This document shows, piece after piece, positions 17,777 through 25,649 of a stretch of 64,000 nt of DNA; the first letter of the stretch is position 1; every line of letters begins with the position of its first letter. The stretch lies in the NCBI RefSeq assembly GCF_039542225.1, contig NZ_BAABHS010000005.1, positions 1 to 64,000 of the forward strand. The letters run 5' to 3'. Source of the DNA: Yinghuangia aomiensis. GTDB taxonomy: Bacteria > Actinomycetota > Actinomycetes > Streptomycetales > Streptomycetaceae. A program made the position numbers and the translations under genes. Below the pieces are notes generated by a model. The model made no database searches and had not been told where the DNA came from. It worked only from the letters and a program-made list of their open reading frames with translations.

Positions 17777-18478
17777 CTACGCCCCTCGGACGGCCGACGC
17801 CAGGCGTATCTCCACCAGGAGCCGTTCCACCCGGGCCGTGTCCGGCGTCTCCGGCAGGACCGATTCGATGGCGTCGAGCCGGGCGACCTCGCGTTCGAAC
17901 AGCTCGGCGAAGGCGTCGGGGTCGGTGGCGGCCAACTCGCCCGCGGCGAACAGCTCGTCGCGCTGGTCGGAGACGTCGACGGTCAGGTACCCGGTGGCCA
18001 GCAGGCCGCGGGCCTGGCGCAGCAGGCGCAGGCAGTGGCGGCCGTGCTTGGCGGTGCGGCGGGTCAGGTCGGCGGCGAAGCCGGGCTTGCCTTCGCCGTG
18101 CCGGGTGCGGAGCTTGTGCGCCTGCTGGATGGCGTAGCCGGTGTAGGAGCGGCGGATGGCGCGGGTGGACAGGAACGCGTCGCGTATCTCGACGAGGGCC
18201 CGCCCGGTCTCGGTCTGCACGACGTAGTCGTCGAGCCACAGCAGTTCCCCGACCGTCGGATTGCCCTTGAGGGCGAGGGTCGTGAACTTGTACAGCTCGT
18301 GGAGGGTCACGTCGGGGTGGGTGGTGACCCGGGAGCCGGTGAGCGCCGCGGGCCCGTGCAGGCCGAAAACATCCTCGGGGTCGGCGAGGTAGACCCCGAG
18401 GCGGTCCTCGTCGGACCCGGCGGTGGCCAGGCCGTACGCGGTGGAACCCACCACGCCCATGAGCAGTGTCGTCGGCAT
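17777..18478 (-). CDS. MNT-fold nucleotidyltransferase (RlaP-like)
   Basis: A 233-residue protein starting MPTTLLMGVVGSTAYGLATAGSDEDRLGVYLADPED. GSTAYGLATAGSDEDRLGVY is the GS...D.D nucleotidyltransferase signature, with the two metal-binding acids in SDEDRLG. This matches the predicted nucleotidyltransferase family related to RlaP, whose N-terminal catalytic fold is followed by a helical domain (here SYTGYAIQQAHKL, TAKHGRHCLRLLRQARGLL). Such enzymes transfer a nucleotide to RNA or protein, but the target is unknown. ATG 18478 begins exactly at the conserved region; the frame stays open to 18880 without a ribosome site, so an N-terminal extension cannot be excluded. Confidence 0.7.
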   Translation of the reverse strand: MPTTLLMGVVGSTAYGLATAGSDEDRLGVYLADPEDVFGLHGPAALTGSRVTTHPDVTLHELYKFTTLALKGNPTVGELLWLDDYVVQTETGRALVEIRDAFLSTRAIRRSYTGYAIQQAHKLRTRHGEGKPGFAADLTRRTAKHGRHCLRLLRQARGLLATGYLTVDVSDQRDELFAAGELAATDPDAFAELFEREVARLDAIESVLPETPDTARVERLLVEIRLASAVRGA

Positions 18479-18849
18479 CGCATCAGTCTCGGGCACCCGG
18501 CCCGCGCGGCGGAACCGCTTTTCGGCCAGGGCAGTCCGACCATCGGCCGATACCGGGACGACTTTGGCATGCGCGCGTACGACCTCCAGGTGACCCGTGC
18601 TCCAGACCATCGGCCGATGCCGGACGCGGGACCCGGCCGCGAGGATGGGATCCGCACCGATGCCGTCACCTTTCGGGCGCCACGCGCGTAACACCGACGA
18701 AGCGGCGAACCGCGCAAGCAAGCGGACGCGTCCCCTTCCCCAGGGGTGTGTCCGCGGCCGTGCCGAGGGGGGCGGGTGCCGCGGGGCACCGGGGGAGGCC
18801 TGGGGGGCGGGCGGCATTGCCGACCCTCCGCGGAACGGGAGGAAGGGCG
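18479..18849. other. Intergenic region between nucleotidyltransferase and esterase
   Basis: Open frames exist on both strands, but none has a family resemblance. On the minus strand the nucleotidyltransferase frame continues upstream (STGHLEVVRAHAKVVPVSADGR), which could be an N-terminal extension. CATCGGCCGAT is repeated at 18540-18550 and 18608-18618 with spaced copies. Promoters for the divergent genes must lie here, but I see no clear hexamers. Confidence 0.35.
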
Positions 18850-20028
18850 ATGGGCAACGGGTTGGCTGCCCGGCCGGCATGGGATCTGGACATCACCAGC
18901 GGGTGGTTCGTCCTGGGCATGACGGTGGTGACGGTGGGGGCCGTCGTGGCGACGGTGCTGACCTGGCAGCGCAGAAGGCTGAAGCGCACGCGCAGGATCG
19001 TCACGCTGATCTTCACGCAGCTGATGGTCACGCTGACGATCCTGACCGCGATCAACAGCCGGATGTACTTCTACAGCACGGTCTCGGACGTCCTCACGAT
19101 CGCCGACGGGCCGCCCGCACCGAAGGTGCACGTGCCGCACGTGAAGGCGCCCGACCTGGCGACCACCGCGGCGCTGCCCGCGGGACCCGGCGCTCCGGCC
19201 TGGATGCCGCCCGGCGGCAAGGTCGACACCCGGCACGGCGTGCTGGTGTCGACGTCGGTCAAGGGCGCCAAGTCGGGGCACCACCTGCCCGCGAACGTGT
19301 ACCTGCCCGCGGCCTACTTCGATCCGGCGCGCGCCGCCGAGCGGTTCCCGGTGATCCAGCTCCAGTCCGGCTATCCGGGCACGCCGAGCACGTGGATACG
19401 CCGCATGCGGATAGAGAAGATCCTCGCCGGGCTCATGGAGTCCGGGAAGATCCCGGCGTCGATCGCGGTGCTGCCCGAGCAGAACCCGGTCGACGGGCGG
19501 GACAGCGAGTGCGTGGACGCGGTGGGCGGCGCGCGGGCGGCGACCTACCTCGGCGAGGACGTGCCGGCCGCCGTCGAGGCGAACTTCCGCACCGCGGAAC
19601 GCCCGGCGCGCTGGGGCATCATGGGCTACTCGACCGGCGGGTTCTGCGCGGCGAACCTCGCCATCAACTACCCGGACCGGTTCGGTGCCGCGGCCAGCCT
19701 GTCCGGCTACTACAAGGCGATCACCGACATGACCACCGGCGACCTGTACAAGGGCAACGAGGAAGTGCGCCGGGCGAACAGCCCGATCGTGACGATCGAC
19801 CGGCCCCGGGCGCGCCCGCTGCGGATGTACCTGTTCGCGGCGCGCGGCGAGGGTCCGGCGGTGAAGGACATGCAGCATTTCGCGGCCCGGTTCCGGGCGC
19901 CGAACGAGGTGACGACGGTCGTCGCCCCGTCCGGCGGCCACAACTTCCACACCTGGGCCCTCGGCATTCCGGACGCCCTGGCGTGGCTGGGCCGCGCGAT
20001 ATCCCCGCCGCCGGCCGTTGCCGGCTGA
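18850..20028 (+). CDS. Membrane-anchored esterase/alpha-beta hydrolase (esterase D/antigen 85-like)
   Basis: A 392-residue protein with two N-terminal membrane helices (about residues 17-36 and 47-65), then an extracytoplasmic catalytic domain. The nucleophile elbow is WGIMGYSTGGFCAANLA (GYSTGG); the acid is likely near LRMYLFAARGEGP and the histidine in APSGGHNFHTWALGIPDAL. The fold and motif order match the putative esterase family that includes mycolyltransferase antigen 85 and esterase D. It probably cleaves or transfers acyl esters at the cell surface. ATG 18850 follows GGGAGGAAGG. It is convergent with the small membrane gene at 20093, with a hairpin between. Confidence 0.82.
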   Translation: MGNGLAARPAWDLDITSGWFVLGMTVVTVGAVVATVLTWQRRRLKRTRRIVTLIFTQLMVTLTILTAINSRMYFYSTVSDVLTIADGPPAPKVHVPHVKAPDLATTAALPAGPGAPAWMPPGGKVDTRHGVLVSTSVKGAKSGHHLPANVYLPAAYFDPARAAERFPVIQLQSGYPGTPSTWIRRMRIEKILAGLMESGKIPASIAVLPEQNPVDGRDSECVDAVGGARAATYLGEDVPAAVEANFRTAERPARWGIMGYSTGGFCAANLAINYPDRFGAAASLSGYYKAITDMTTGDLYKGNEEVRRANSPIVTIDRPRARPLRMYLFAARGEGPAVKDMQHFAARFRAPNEVTTVVAPSGGHNFHTWALGIPDALAWLGRAISPPPAVAG

Positions 20029-20044
20029 AAGGTGCGGGGCGCTT

Positions 20045-20084
20045 CCGCGGCCCGGCGTCGAGGACTCTCGGCGCCCGGCCGCGG
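20045..20084. terminator. Bidirectional terminator hairpin
   Basis: CCGCGGCCCGGCG (20045-20057) pairs with CGCCCGGCCGCGG (20072-20084) with one mismatch and a 14-base loop. It fills the gap between the convergent esterase and small membrane protein genes. Confidence 0.6.
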
Positions 20085-20092
20085 AGGGGCGG

Positions 20093-20215
20093 TCAGCGCT
20101 GCGTCGCGGCGACGATCACCAGCGTGCCGAAGATGACGGCGAATCCGAGGACGTATATGGAGAGCCGGATCCACATGCCGTTCTCGCGGCTCTTCTCCGA
20201 TTCCTGGGCGGACAT
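20093..20215 (-). CDS. Small single-helix membrane protein (DUF6126-like)
   Basis: A 40-residue protein, MSAQESEKSRENGMWIRLSIYVLGFAVIFGTLVIVAATQR: a charged N-terminus, WIRLSIYVLG at the membrane entry, and one helix. This is the pattern of DUF6126 small hydrophobic proteins, which in streptomycetes are encoded directly after an XRE-cupin regulator, exactly the position here. Its function is unknown; a membrane partner for the regulator or a small stress protein is possible. It lies 83 bases downstream of the regulator on the same strand and is easily missed because of its size. Confidence 0.65.
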   Translation of the reverse strand: MSAQESEKSRENGMWIRLSIYVLGFAVIFGTLVIVAATQR

Positions 20216-20298
20216 TGCCGGGGCCTTTCTCTGGGTGCGTCGAAGACGTCGGCGCGGCGTGGCGCGGTGCCCGGGCGCGGGCGGCGACGCGGGACGCG

Positions 20299-21000
20299 TC
20301 AGTGCGACGGTGGAAGGCAGGCCGAGAAGGCGACCATCGCCGGCGCCGCGTGCACCATCAGGAACTCGACCGGGACGTGGTCGTCGGCGGATTCCATGAC
20401 GTGCGAGAGCGCGGAGTCGAAGTGCGCGACATCGCCGGGGGCGAGCAGGTGGACGACGCCGTCGAGGGTCAGCCGGAGCTGGCCCGCGGTGACGTAGAGC
20501 CACTCCTCGCCCGGGTGCACCCGGGCGGGCCCGTTGGCGCGGCCGGGCGGCACCTGGACGCGGAGCGCCTGCATGCCGCGGCGCGGGCTGCCGGCCCGCC
20601 AGTACGTCCAGCCGTGCGCCTTGAACGGCTCGGCGGCTTTGGCCCGGATGATGGTTTCTTCACCGGCGCCCGCCTCGCCGAGCAGCGTCGACACCGAGGT
20701 GGCGTAGACCCGCGCGAGGGTGAGCAGCGCGGGCAGCGACGGCTGCCGGCGCTCGTTCTCCAGCCGGGAGAGGTAGGCGACGGACAGGCCGCTCACCCCC
20801 GCGGCGTCCTCCAGGGTGAGCCCGTGCGCGAGCCGGGCCTGCTTGAGCCGGTCGCCGAGGCCGGGGGCGGCGGTCTCCGGCCCTTGGGAGGTTTCCCGTC
20901 GCGCGGGGGCAGCCGGACCCGGTCCGGAGCCCGGCGGCACCGAGGGGGCCGTTCGGCCCTGGCGCGGGGATTGCGGAGCGCGGAATGATCCTGCGGACAT
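20299..21000 (-). CDS. XRE-family regulator with C-terminal cupin domain
   Basis: A 233-residue regulator. After a disordered Pro/Ala-rich leader of about 48 residues the helix-turn-helix reads GLGDRLKQARLAHGLTLEDAAGVSGLSVAYLSRLENERRQPSLPALLTLARVY. A cupin_2 sensor domain follows: VQVPPGRANGPARVHPGEEWLYVTAGQLRLTLDG, with HPGEEWLYV supplying metal or ligand contacts. Such proteins sense small molecules and repress a nearby gene. Two TTGCCT/AGGCAA-type palindromes overlap its promoter, indicating autoregulation. The next gene on the same strand is a DUF6126-like membrane peptide. ATG 21000 is the nearest start to the promoter region. Confidence 0.85.
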   Translation of the reverse strand: MSAGSFRAPQSPRQGRTAPSVPPGSGPGPAAPARRETSQGPETAAPGLGDRLKQARLAHGLTLEDAAGVSGLSVAYLSRLENERRQPSLPALLTLARVYATSVSTLLGEAGAGEETIIRAKAAEPFKAHGWTYWRAGSPRRGMQALRVQVPPGRANGPARVHPGEEWLYVTAGQLRLTLDGVVHLLAPGDVAHFDSALSHVMESADDHVPVEFLMVHAAPAMVAFSACLPPSH

Positions 21001-21019
21001 GGTGAGAATGTAGGCAGAC

Positions 21020-21055
21020 TTAGCCTCGCTGGCAATTTTCTTGCCTACGAGGCAA
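21020..21055. promoter_or_regulatory. Double operator upstream of the XRE-cupin gene
   Basis: TTGCCT-ACG-AGGCAA (21041-21055) is a perfect palindrome. A second, degenerate copy, TTAGCCTCGCTGGCAA, lies at 21020-21035. Both lie within 60 bases of the regulator start in an AT-richer patch, a pattern expected for autoregulation by an XRE protein. Confidence 0.6.
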
Positions 21056-21521
21056 ATTTTCGAGAAGAACGCGGCTGATGTGCGCACTCCATTTTGCCTA
21101 TCCGCCGCCGCCCGCGCCCCCGAAACACCCAAGCCGACAAAACCGCCCGCACCAGCCCGGAACCTGCGGCGGACGACAACGCCGACGCCCCGGCTGTCCC
21201 GCCGGAAGGCGCAATCCTCGGCAACGACGGGGGGCTTGCCGTCGAGCAGCTCTTCCGGTTGCCGAGCGGCCGCAGCCGCCATGCGCGCGTAGGCGGCGGC
21301 CCCCGGTGTGCCGCGGCGCTCAGCCGAGTTCGAGGGACCGGTGCAATGCGGCGCCTGGCGACGACCGCAGGGTCTGCACGTGGCCGGACTGCGGGCCACA
21401 CGCGATGCCCGGTCCGCGGCGGGGCGACGGTGGCGGCCTCCGACACCCGGATAAGCCCAGTCACCGCCGGGTCCCGCACGGCGCTCCGGGCCAGGGCAAA
21501 CGGGGTGCTCCCGGCCGGCTT

Positions 21522-21911
21522 CCCGGCATCCGGGACGGCGAAGGTCGCCCAGGAGAGGTGGTGGTCAGCTTTCGTCGGGGCGATGCCGCTGCCGAGCAAG
21601 TGGAGGCCCGGGCTGTAGAGCACATGGTCCTGCATGCCGCCCCAGAACGTGGTGGGCCGCTCGTCGAGCGCTTCGTCGAGGCCCAGCCGTTCGAACACGC
21701 CGGGCAGGGTCGTGCCGGGATTCCCGTGGTTCAGGTCCCCGGCGAGGACCGGCGCTGCGTCCAGGTCTCCGAGGGTCCGGGCGAGGTAGCGGTCCAGGTC
21801 CCGGGCATGGGTCGCCCCGGAGCCCGACGCGTGGTCGTAGCCGAGGAATTCGAGCGGGTTCAGATGAGAGCGCGCCGCATAGCGGATGCAGCGTGGCGCC
21901 CGGTACGTCAC
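21522..21911 (-). pseudogene. Endonuclease/exonuclease/phosphatase-like remnant
   Basis: The minus-strand frame carries the C-terminal half of an EEP-fold protein: HARDLDRYLARTLGDLDAAPVLAGDLNHGNPGTTL (the catalytic GDLN), ALDERPTTFWGGMQDHVLYSPGLHL and ADHHLSWATF (the terminal catalytic His). The N-terminal half with the metal-binding Glu is absent. The only start, GTG 21911, falls inside the domain with no ribosome site, and the frame continues downstream into meaningless sequence. I read it as a truncated, non-functional gene. Confidence 0.45.
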
Positions 21912-22064
21912 GGCAAGGACGTCCGGCGCGGGATCGGGGTGGTTTTCCGGATCATGGTCTTCCGCGGGGCCGGAAGTGGAGGCGCAGCTTGCGGCCTCGG
22001 CGCCGGACGGGGCAGACAGGGCGCGGCACCGGGAATCCCCCGCTTCAACTCTGTGGAGTCCCCC

Positions 22065-22195
22065 GTGCGCAAACTCAGGAACGGCGCCTTCGTGGCAGCC
22101 GCCCTGGTCGGTATCTCGGCCAGCACTTCCGGGTGTTCGACGTCTGCAAGGACGGGCGCGGCAGCTACAGCTTCACCCACTTCGCCACAGCCTGA
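22065..22195 (+). pseudogene. Possible frameshifted small secreted protein
   Basis: GTG 22065, 7 bases after GGAG, starts MRKLRNGAFVAAALVGI, which looks like a signal peptide. In the next frame the sequence continues GQHFRVFDVCKDGRGSYSFTHFATA and stops at 22195, a plausible mature peptide of about 25 residues. The two would join with one base change near 22115. The evidence is weak because both parts are short. Confidence 0.25.
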
Positions 22196-22525
22196 CCGTC
22201 GGGCGAGTAACCCGCCGCGATCCGCTGGAGGGGTTCATCCGGTCACTGCCGCGGGCGAGAACGACGCTGCCGGCGCGAACACGTCACGTCCGCCCACACC
22301 CGCACCACTGCCGGAGGCTCAGCAGCACGCGACGCGGTCCGGCCGCTTCCTGACGCCAACGCCCCGTAGTGGCGGACGTTGCACCGCGGAGCGGAACGCG
22401 CGTCCCACTGTCACGGATACGTTCCGGAACGAGGACCCGCTTCTGGCCCCGCCCTGGCTCGTGGGAAGCTCACCCGGAGATCGGCGGAAGTTCCGTGTCA
22501 CGATGCCGCGCTGCACCCTCGTGAC

Positions 22526-22555
22526 GGCTAGTAGTACTGGGGCTAGTAGTACTGG
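22526..22555. repeat. Two perfect 15-bp tandem repeats before the LOG gene
   Basis: GGCTAGTAGTACTGG is present at 22526-22540 and again at 22541-22555, ending 12 bases before the TTG start at 22568. Each copy contains the palindrome AGTACT. It could be a double regulator site or the footprint of a recent duplication. Confidence 0.7.
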
Positions 22556-22567
22556 GAAGGGCCTACT

Positions 22568-23479
22568 TTGGCGATAGAGCGGCCGAGACTATGGGACCCG
22601 CGCACAGACATCGCGGAGTACGCGGCAGATCTCGAGAGGATTGCCTGCGTCCTCAACGGCTTCGACCGTGGCTGGGTGACCATCATTGGAACGGCCCGCC
22701 CGTTGCAACGTGGCGACCAATATTACGACTTGGCGGAGTCGACCGCCTATGAACTGGGCATGGCGGGGTACGGCATCGTGACGGGAGGCGGGCCCGGTGT
22801 TATGGAGGCCGCCAACCGTGGTGCCCAGCGCGCAGGCGCGCCGTCCGCCGGACTCAATCTGATTCTGCCGTCCGAGCAGGGGTCAAACGCTTTCGTCGAC
22901 CCGCAGAGAAACGTGTTCTTGCACTCGTTCTACAGCCGCCTCAAAGGCCTGCTCAAGGACACTCGCGGGCTTGGTGTCCTCCCCGGGAGCCAAGGCACAC
23001 TGGACGAGGTCACCCGGGCGTTCACTGAATTCGGCACACGCAAAAGCCCCGCTGCGCCAGTCGCTTTCGTGGGTACAACGTTCTGGGCGGGCCTGGAGAC
23101 GTGGATGGAGCACGGAAAGGAGGAAGGGATTCCCGCCCGCCCGCGGCATCTGCTGACCGACGATCCTCGCGAGGCCGCCGCATACATCCGGCAGGAGGAC
23201 GAACGACTCTCCGAGCTGCGCAGACGGCAGGAGACGTTGCGTAAATCCCAATGCGCGGCCGTGGGTATCGTCCGCGCGTCTCCACAACTGTCACAGAAGC
23301 AGGGCGATCAGCAATCAAGGCATCACAAAGGACCGGACCGTCCATGGCAGCCGACGATCGTGCAACGAGGCCGTGCACAGGCGAGGCAGCACCGTGCCGA
23401 TCGGGAGACAGCCCGCTATCGCGAGTGGATGATGACAGGCGGCCGGACCGTCGAACGCGGGCTGGGTCCGGAACGGTGA
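22568..23479 (+). CDS. LOG-family protein (cytokinin riboside 5'-monophosphate phosphoribohydrolase-like)
   Basis: A 303-residue protein whose first about 215 residues form the LOG Rossmann fold: VTIIGTARPLQRGDQYYDLAESTAYELGMAGYGIVTGGGPGVMEAANRGAQRAG and RLKGLLKDTRGLGVLPGSQGTLDEVTRAF. Family members cleave the N-glycosidic bond of nucleoside monophosphates. The second motif, usually PGGxGTxxE, reads PGSQGTLDE, so one glycine is Ser. The last about 85 residues (from SELRRRQETLRKSQ on) are basic and of unknown type and may be read-through into non-coding DNA. The start is TTG with AAGGG upstream. Base composition is lower in GC than that of the neighbours and both flanks carry gene remnants, suggesting an acquired segment. 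Confidence 0.7.
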   Translation: MAIERPRLWDPRTDIAEYAADLERIACVLNGFDRGWVTIIGTARPLQRGDQYYDLAESTAYELGMAGYGIVTGGGPGVMEAANRGAQRAGAPSAGLNLILPSEQGSNAFVDPQRNVFLHSFYSRLKGLLKDTRGLGVLPGSQGTLDEVTRAFTEFGTRKSPAAPVAFVGTTFWAGLETWMEHGKEEGIPARPRHLLTDDPREAAAYIRQEDERLSELRRRQETLRKSQCAAVGIVRASPQLSQKQGDQQSRHHKGPDRPWQPTIVQRGRAQARQHRADRETARYREWMMTGGRTVERGLGPER

Positions 23480-23592
23480 CCCGAGAACGCCCACGCACGG
23501 GGCGTAAACGCCTCACCTCACACCTGAGTGCGGTTCCTGTCGGACACCCCGAAGACGCCGAGGCTCTGACGCGATCGATCCGGACCTCGGCG

Positions 23593-23784
23593 CTGTCGGC
23601 GGCCGCCGCTCGATCGGAGGCGACGCAGATGTCCGTCGCGTTGGCCTGGCCGTTGCCGCGATCACCGAACATCCCGTTCCTCCCCGGCACGTCATCCACG
23701 GCCCACCTGCGAGAGAACATCGCCGGCGCGGGACTCGCCCTCTCTCATGAGGACCTAGCCGAGCTGGACGACATCGGCCGCTGA
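23593..23784 (+). pseudogene. Aldo/keto reductase C-terminal remnant
   Basis: The frame ends QMSVALAWPLPRSPNIPFLPGTSSTAHLRENIAGAGLALSHEDLAELDDIGR. This is the last about 60 residues of an aldo/keto reductase: the VALAWLLQRSPNILPIPGTSSVAHLRENL pattern plus the terminal helix. Everything upstream (catalytic Asp, Tyr, Lys, His) is missing, and no start with a ribosome site exists. It is therefore a deletion remnant. Confidence 0.6.
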
Positions 23785-23927
23785 ATGCCCCGGAGCCGAA
23801 CGGCCCACAACCCGCGACCGGAGCCACCGTTCACGCCCCGGCCCTGGTCCCCTGCGCGAAGGGGGCGGCTTGCTCGGCGCGCGTGTCCGGGTGCTCTCGC
23901 GGCGTTCGCCGAGGAGCCGTCCGAGCC

Positions 23928-25487
23928 TCAGTCCTCGTCCGGCACCAAGACCGGTGTGTCCACCTTCAGCACCTCGCCGCGGAAGAAGCGCGGGCTGCGG
24001 CGCGCCGTGACCTCCATGAAGATCGCGCCCAGCAGCAGCACGCCGACGCCGATGACGAACACGCTGCCGATGCCGAACACCGAGCTGCCGCTGCCGTAGT
24101 CGGGGTTCCACGCGTCCACGAGCGTCTTCACGAAGATCGCGCTCAGCATCAGGCCGCCGATCAGCGGCATGGCACCCTTGATGAAGAAGTCCCGCACACT
24201 GCGCCGCAGATCGTGGCGGAAGTAGCGGACGCTGGAGAACGCGGTGAGGGCGTAGTAGAAGCAGATCATCAGGCCGAGCGCGGCGATCGTGTCCTCCAGG
24301 ACCGACGTGCTGACCAGGGTCATGACGGTGTAGAAGACGCCGGTGACGACGCCCGCCGTGACGGTCGCGAAGCCGGGGGTCTTGTAGCGCGGGTGGACGC
24401 GCGCGAACGCCGGCGGCAACGCCTCGTACGTCGACATCGCCAGTGCGGTGCGCGCCACCGGGATGAACGTGGTCTGCAGGCTCGCCACCGAGCTGGCCAG
24501 GACCGCGATGAACAGCATGATCCCGAAGCCGGAGCCCATCACCGGGTCGGCGAGCTTGGCGAAGATGTTGGTGTCGTCGCTGTTGAGTCCGAGCCCGGTG
24601 TCTCCGACGCCCGCGACCATGAGCGTCGCGATGCCCGTCATCAGGTAGGCGCACACGATCACCACGAGCGTGACCATGGCCGCGCGCCCGGGCACCTTCC
24701 GGCCGCCCGCGGTCTCCTCGTTCATGGTCAGGGCGGTGTCCCAGCCCCAGTACATGAAGATCGACAGGGAAAGTCCCGCGGTGAGTGCGGCGAAGTTCTC
24801 CACACCGAACGGGTTGAGCCAGCCGAACGAGAACGACAGCGACGTGTCCGGGAAGTCGCCCGAGGTCGCCTTGCCGATCGCCATGGCGATGAACACGGCG
24901 AGCACCGCGAGTTGCAGCACGACGAGGAAGTACTGGACGCGCTTGGTGACCGTCATCCCGCGGTAGCTGATGGCGGTCGCGATCGCGATGAACACCATGC
25001 AGGTCGGAATGTGGATGGCTTTGTTGCCGTCCCAGGAGGCGACCCAGTCGCTGTCGAACAGCTTGCCGAGCGTGAGGTAGAAGAACGACGTCCCGATGCC
25101 CGCGAGGTTCGACAGCACGATGATCGTCGCCATGACCAGCCCCCAGCCGGTCATCCAGCCGACGCGCGGCCCGAACGCCTTGACCGTCCAGGTGAACGAC
25201 GTGCCCGCGTCCGGCACGACCTTGTTCAGCTCGCGGTACGCGAACGCCACCAGCAGCATCGGGACGAACCCGATGAGGAAGATCGCCGGCAGGTGCACGC
25301 CGACCTCGCGCACGGTCGGCCCGAGCGCGCCGGTCAGCGTGTACACCGGCGCGACCGTGGAGATCGCGACGACGACGCTGCCGACCAGGCCGATGGCGTT
25401 GTGACTGAGGCCCTTGTCCTTGAGGTCCGGTTCGTTCTCGTACCGGAGCTCGGGCGAGCCGTGGTGCGCGCCGTGCTGATCACGCAT
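23928..25487 (-). CDS. APC-superfamily amino acid permease
   Basis: A 519-residue transporter with about 12 to 14 membrane helices. The N-terminal half reads LSHNAIGLVGSVVVAISTVAPVYTLTGALGP, including the unwound helix-1 region of APC carriers, then FAYRELNKVVPDAGTSFTWTVKAFGPRVGWMTGW. Both match the amino acid/polyamine/organocation family. The substrate is not predictable; many actinobacterial members take up amino acids or amines. ATG 25487 is chosen, but GTG 25502 in the same frame is as likely, since neither has a clear ribosome site. The next gene upstream on the same strand is the molybdenum hydroxylase subunit, about 160 bases away. Confidence 0.85.
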   Translation of the reverse strand: MRDQHGAHHGSPELRYENEPDLKDKGLSHNAIGLVGSVVVAISTVAPVYTLTGALGPTVREVGVHLPAIFLIGFVPMLLVAFAYRELNKVVPDAGTSFTWTVKAFGPRVGWMTGWGLVMATIIVLSNLAGIGTSFFYLTLGKLFDSDWVASWDGNKAIHIPTCMVFIAIATAISYRGMTVTKRVQYFLVVLQLAVLAVFIAMAIGKATSGDFPDTSLSFSFGWLNPFGVENFAALTAGLSLSIFMYWGWDTALTMNEETAGGRKVPGRAAMVTLVVIVCAYLMTGIATLMVAGVGDTGLGLNSDDTNIFAKLADPVMGSGFGIMLFIAVLASSVASLQTTFIPVARTALAMSTYEALPPAFARVHPRYKTPGFATVTAGVVTGVFYTVMTLVSTSVLEDTIAALGLMICFYYALTAFSSVRYFRHDLRRSVRDFFIKGAMPLIGGLMLSAIFVKTLVDAWNPDYGSGSSVFGIGSVFVIGVGVLLLGAIFMEVTARRSPRFFRGEVLKVDTPVLVPDED

Positions 25488-25649
25488 GTTCTGGTTGGTC
25501 ACAATCGACCAGAGTAGGACAGGTTCAACGGAAATCTGGCACAACCACCTCCGCTTCCCAGGACAAACCAGGACAGCCGCCATCGGTGTGACGATGATTC
25601 ACGGTGTTCGCCCAGGTCTATGGGGTTATCCGGCCTCTTGTGGAGTAGC

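Noticed and set aside
18479..18880. Extended N-terminus of the nucleotidyltransferase
   Set aside because: The conserved domain begins at ATG 18478 and no ribosome site precedes the longer starts.
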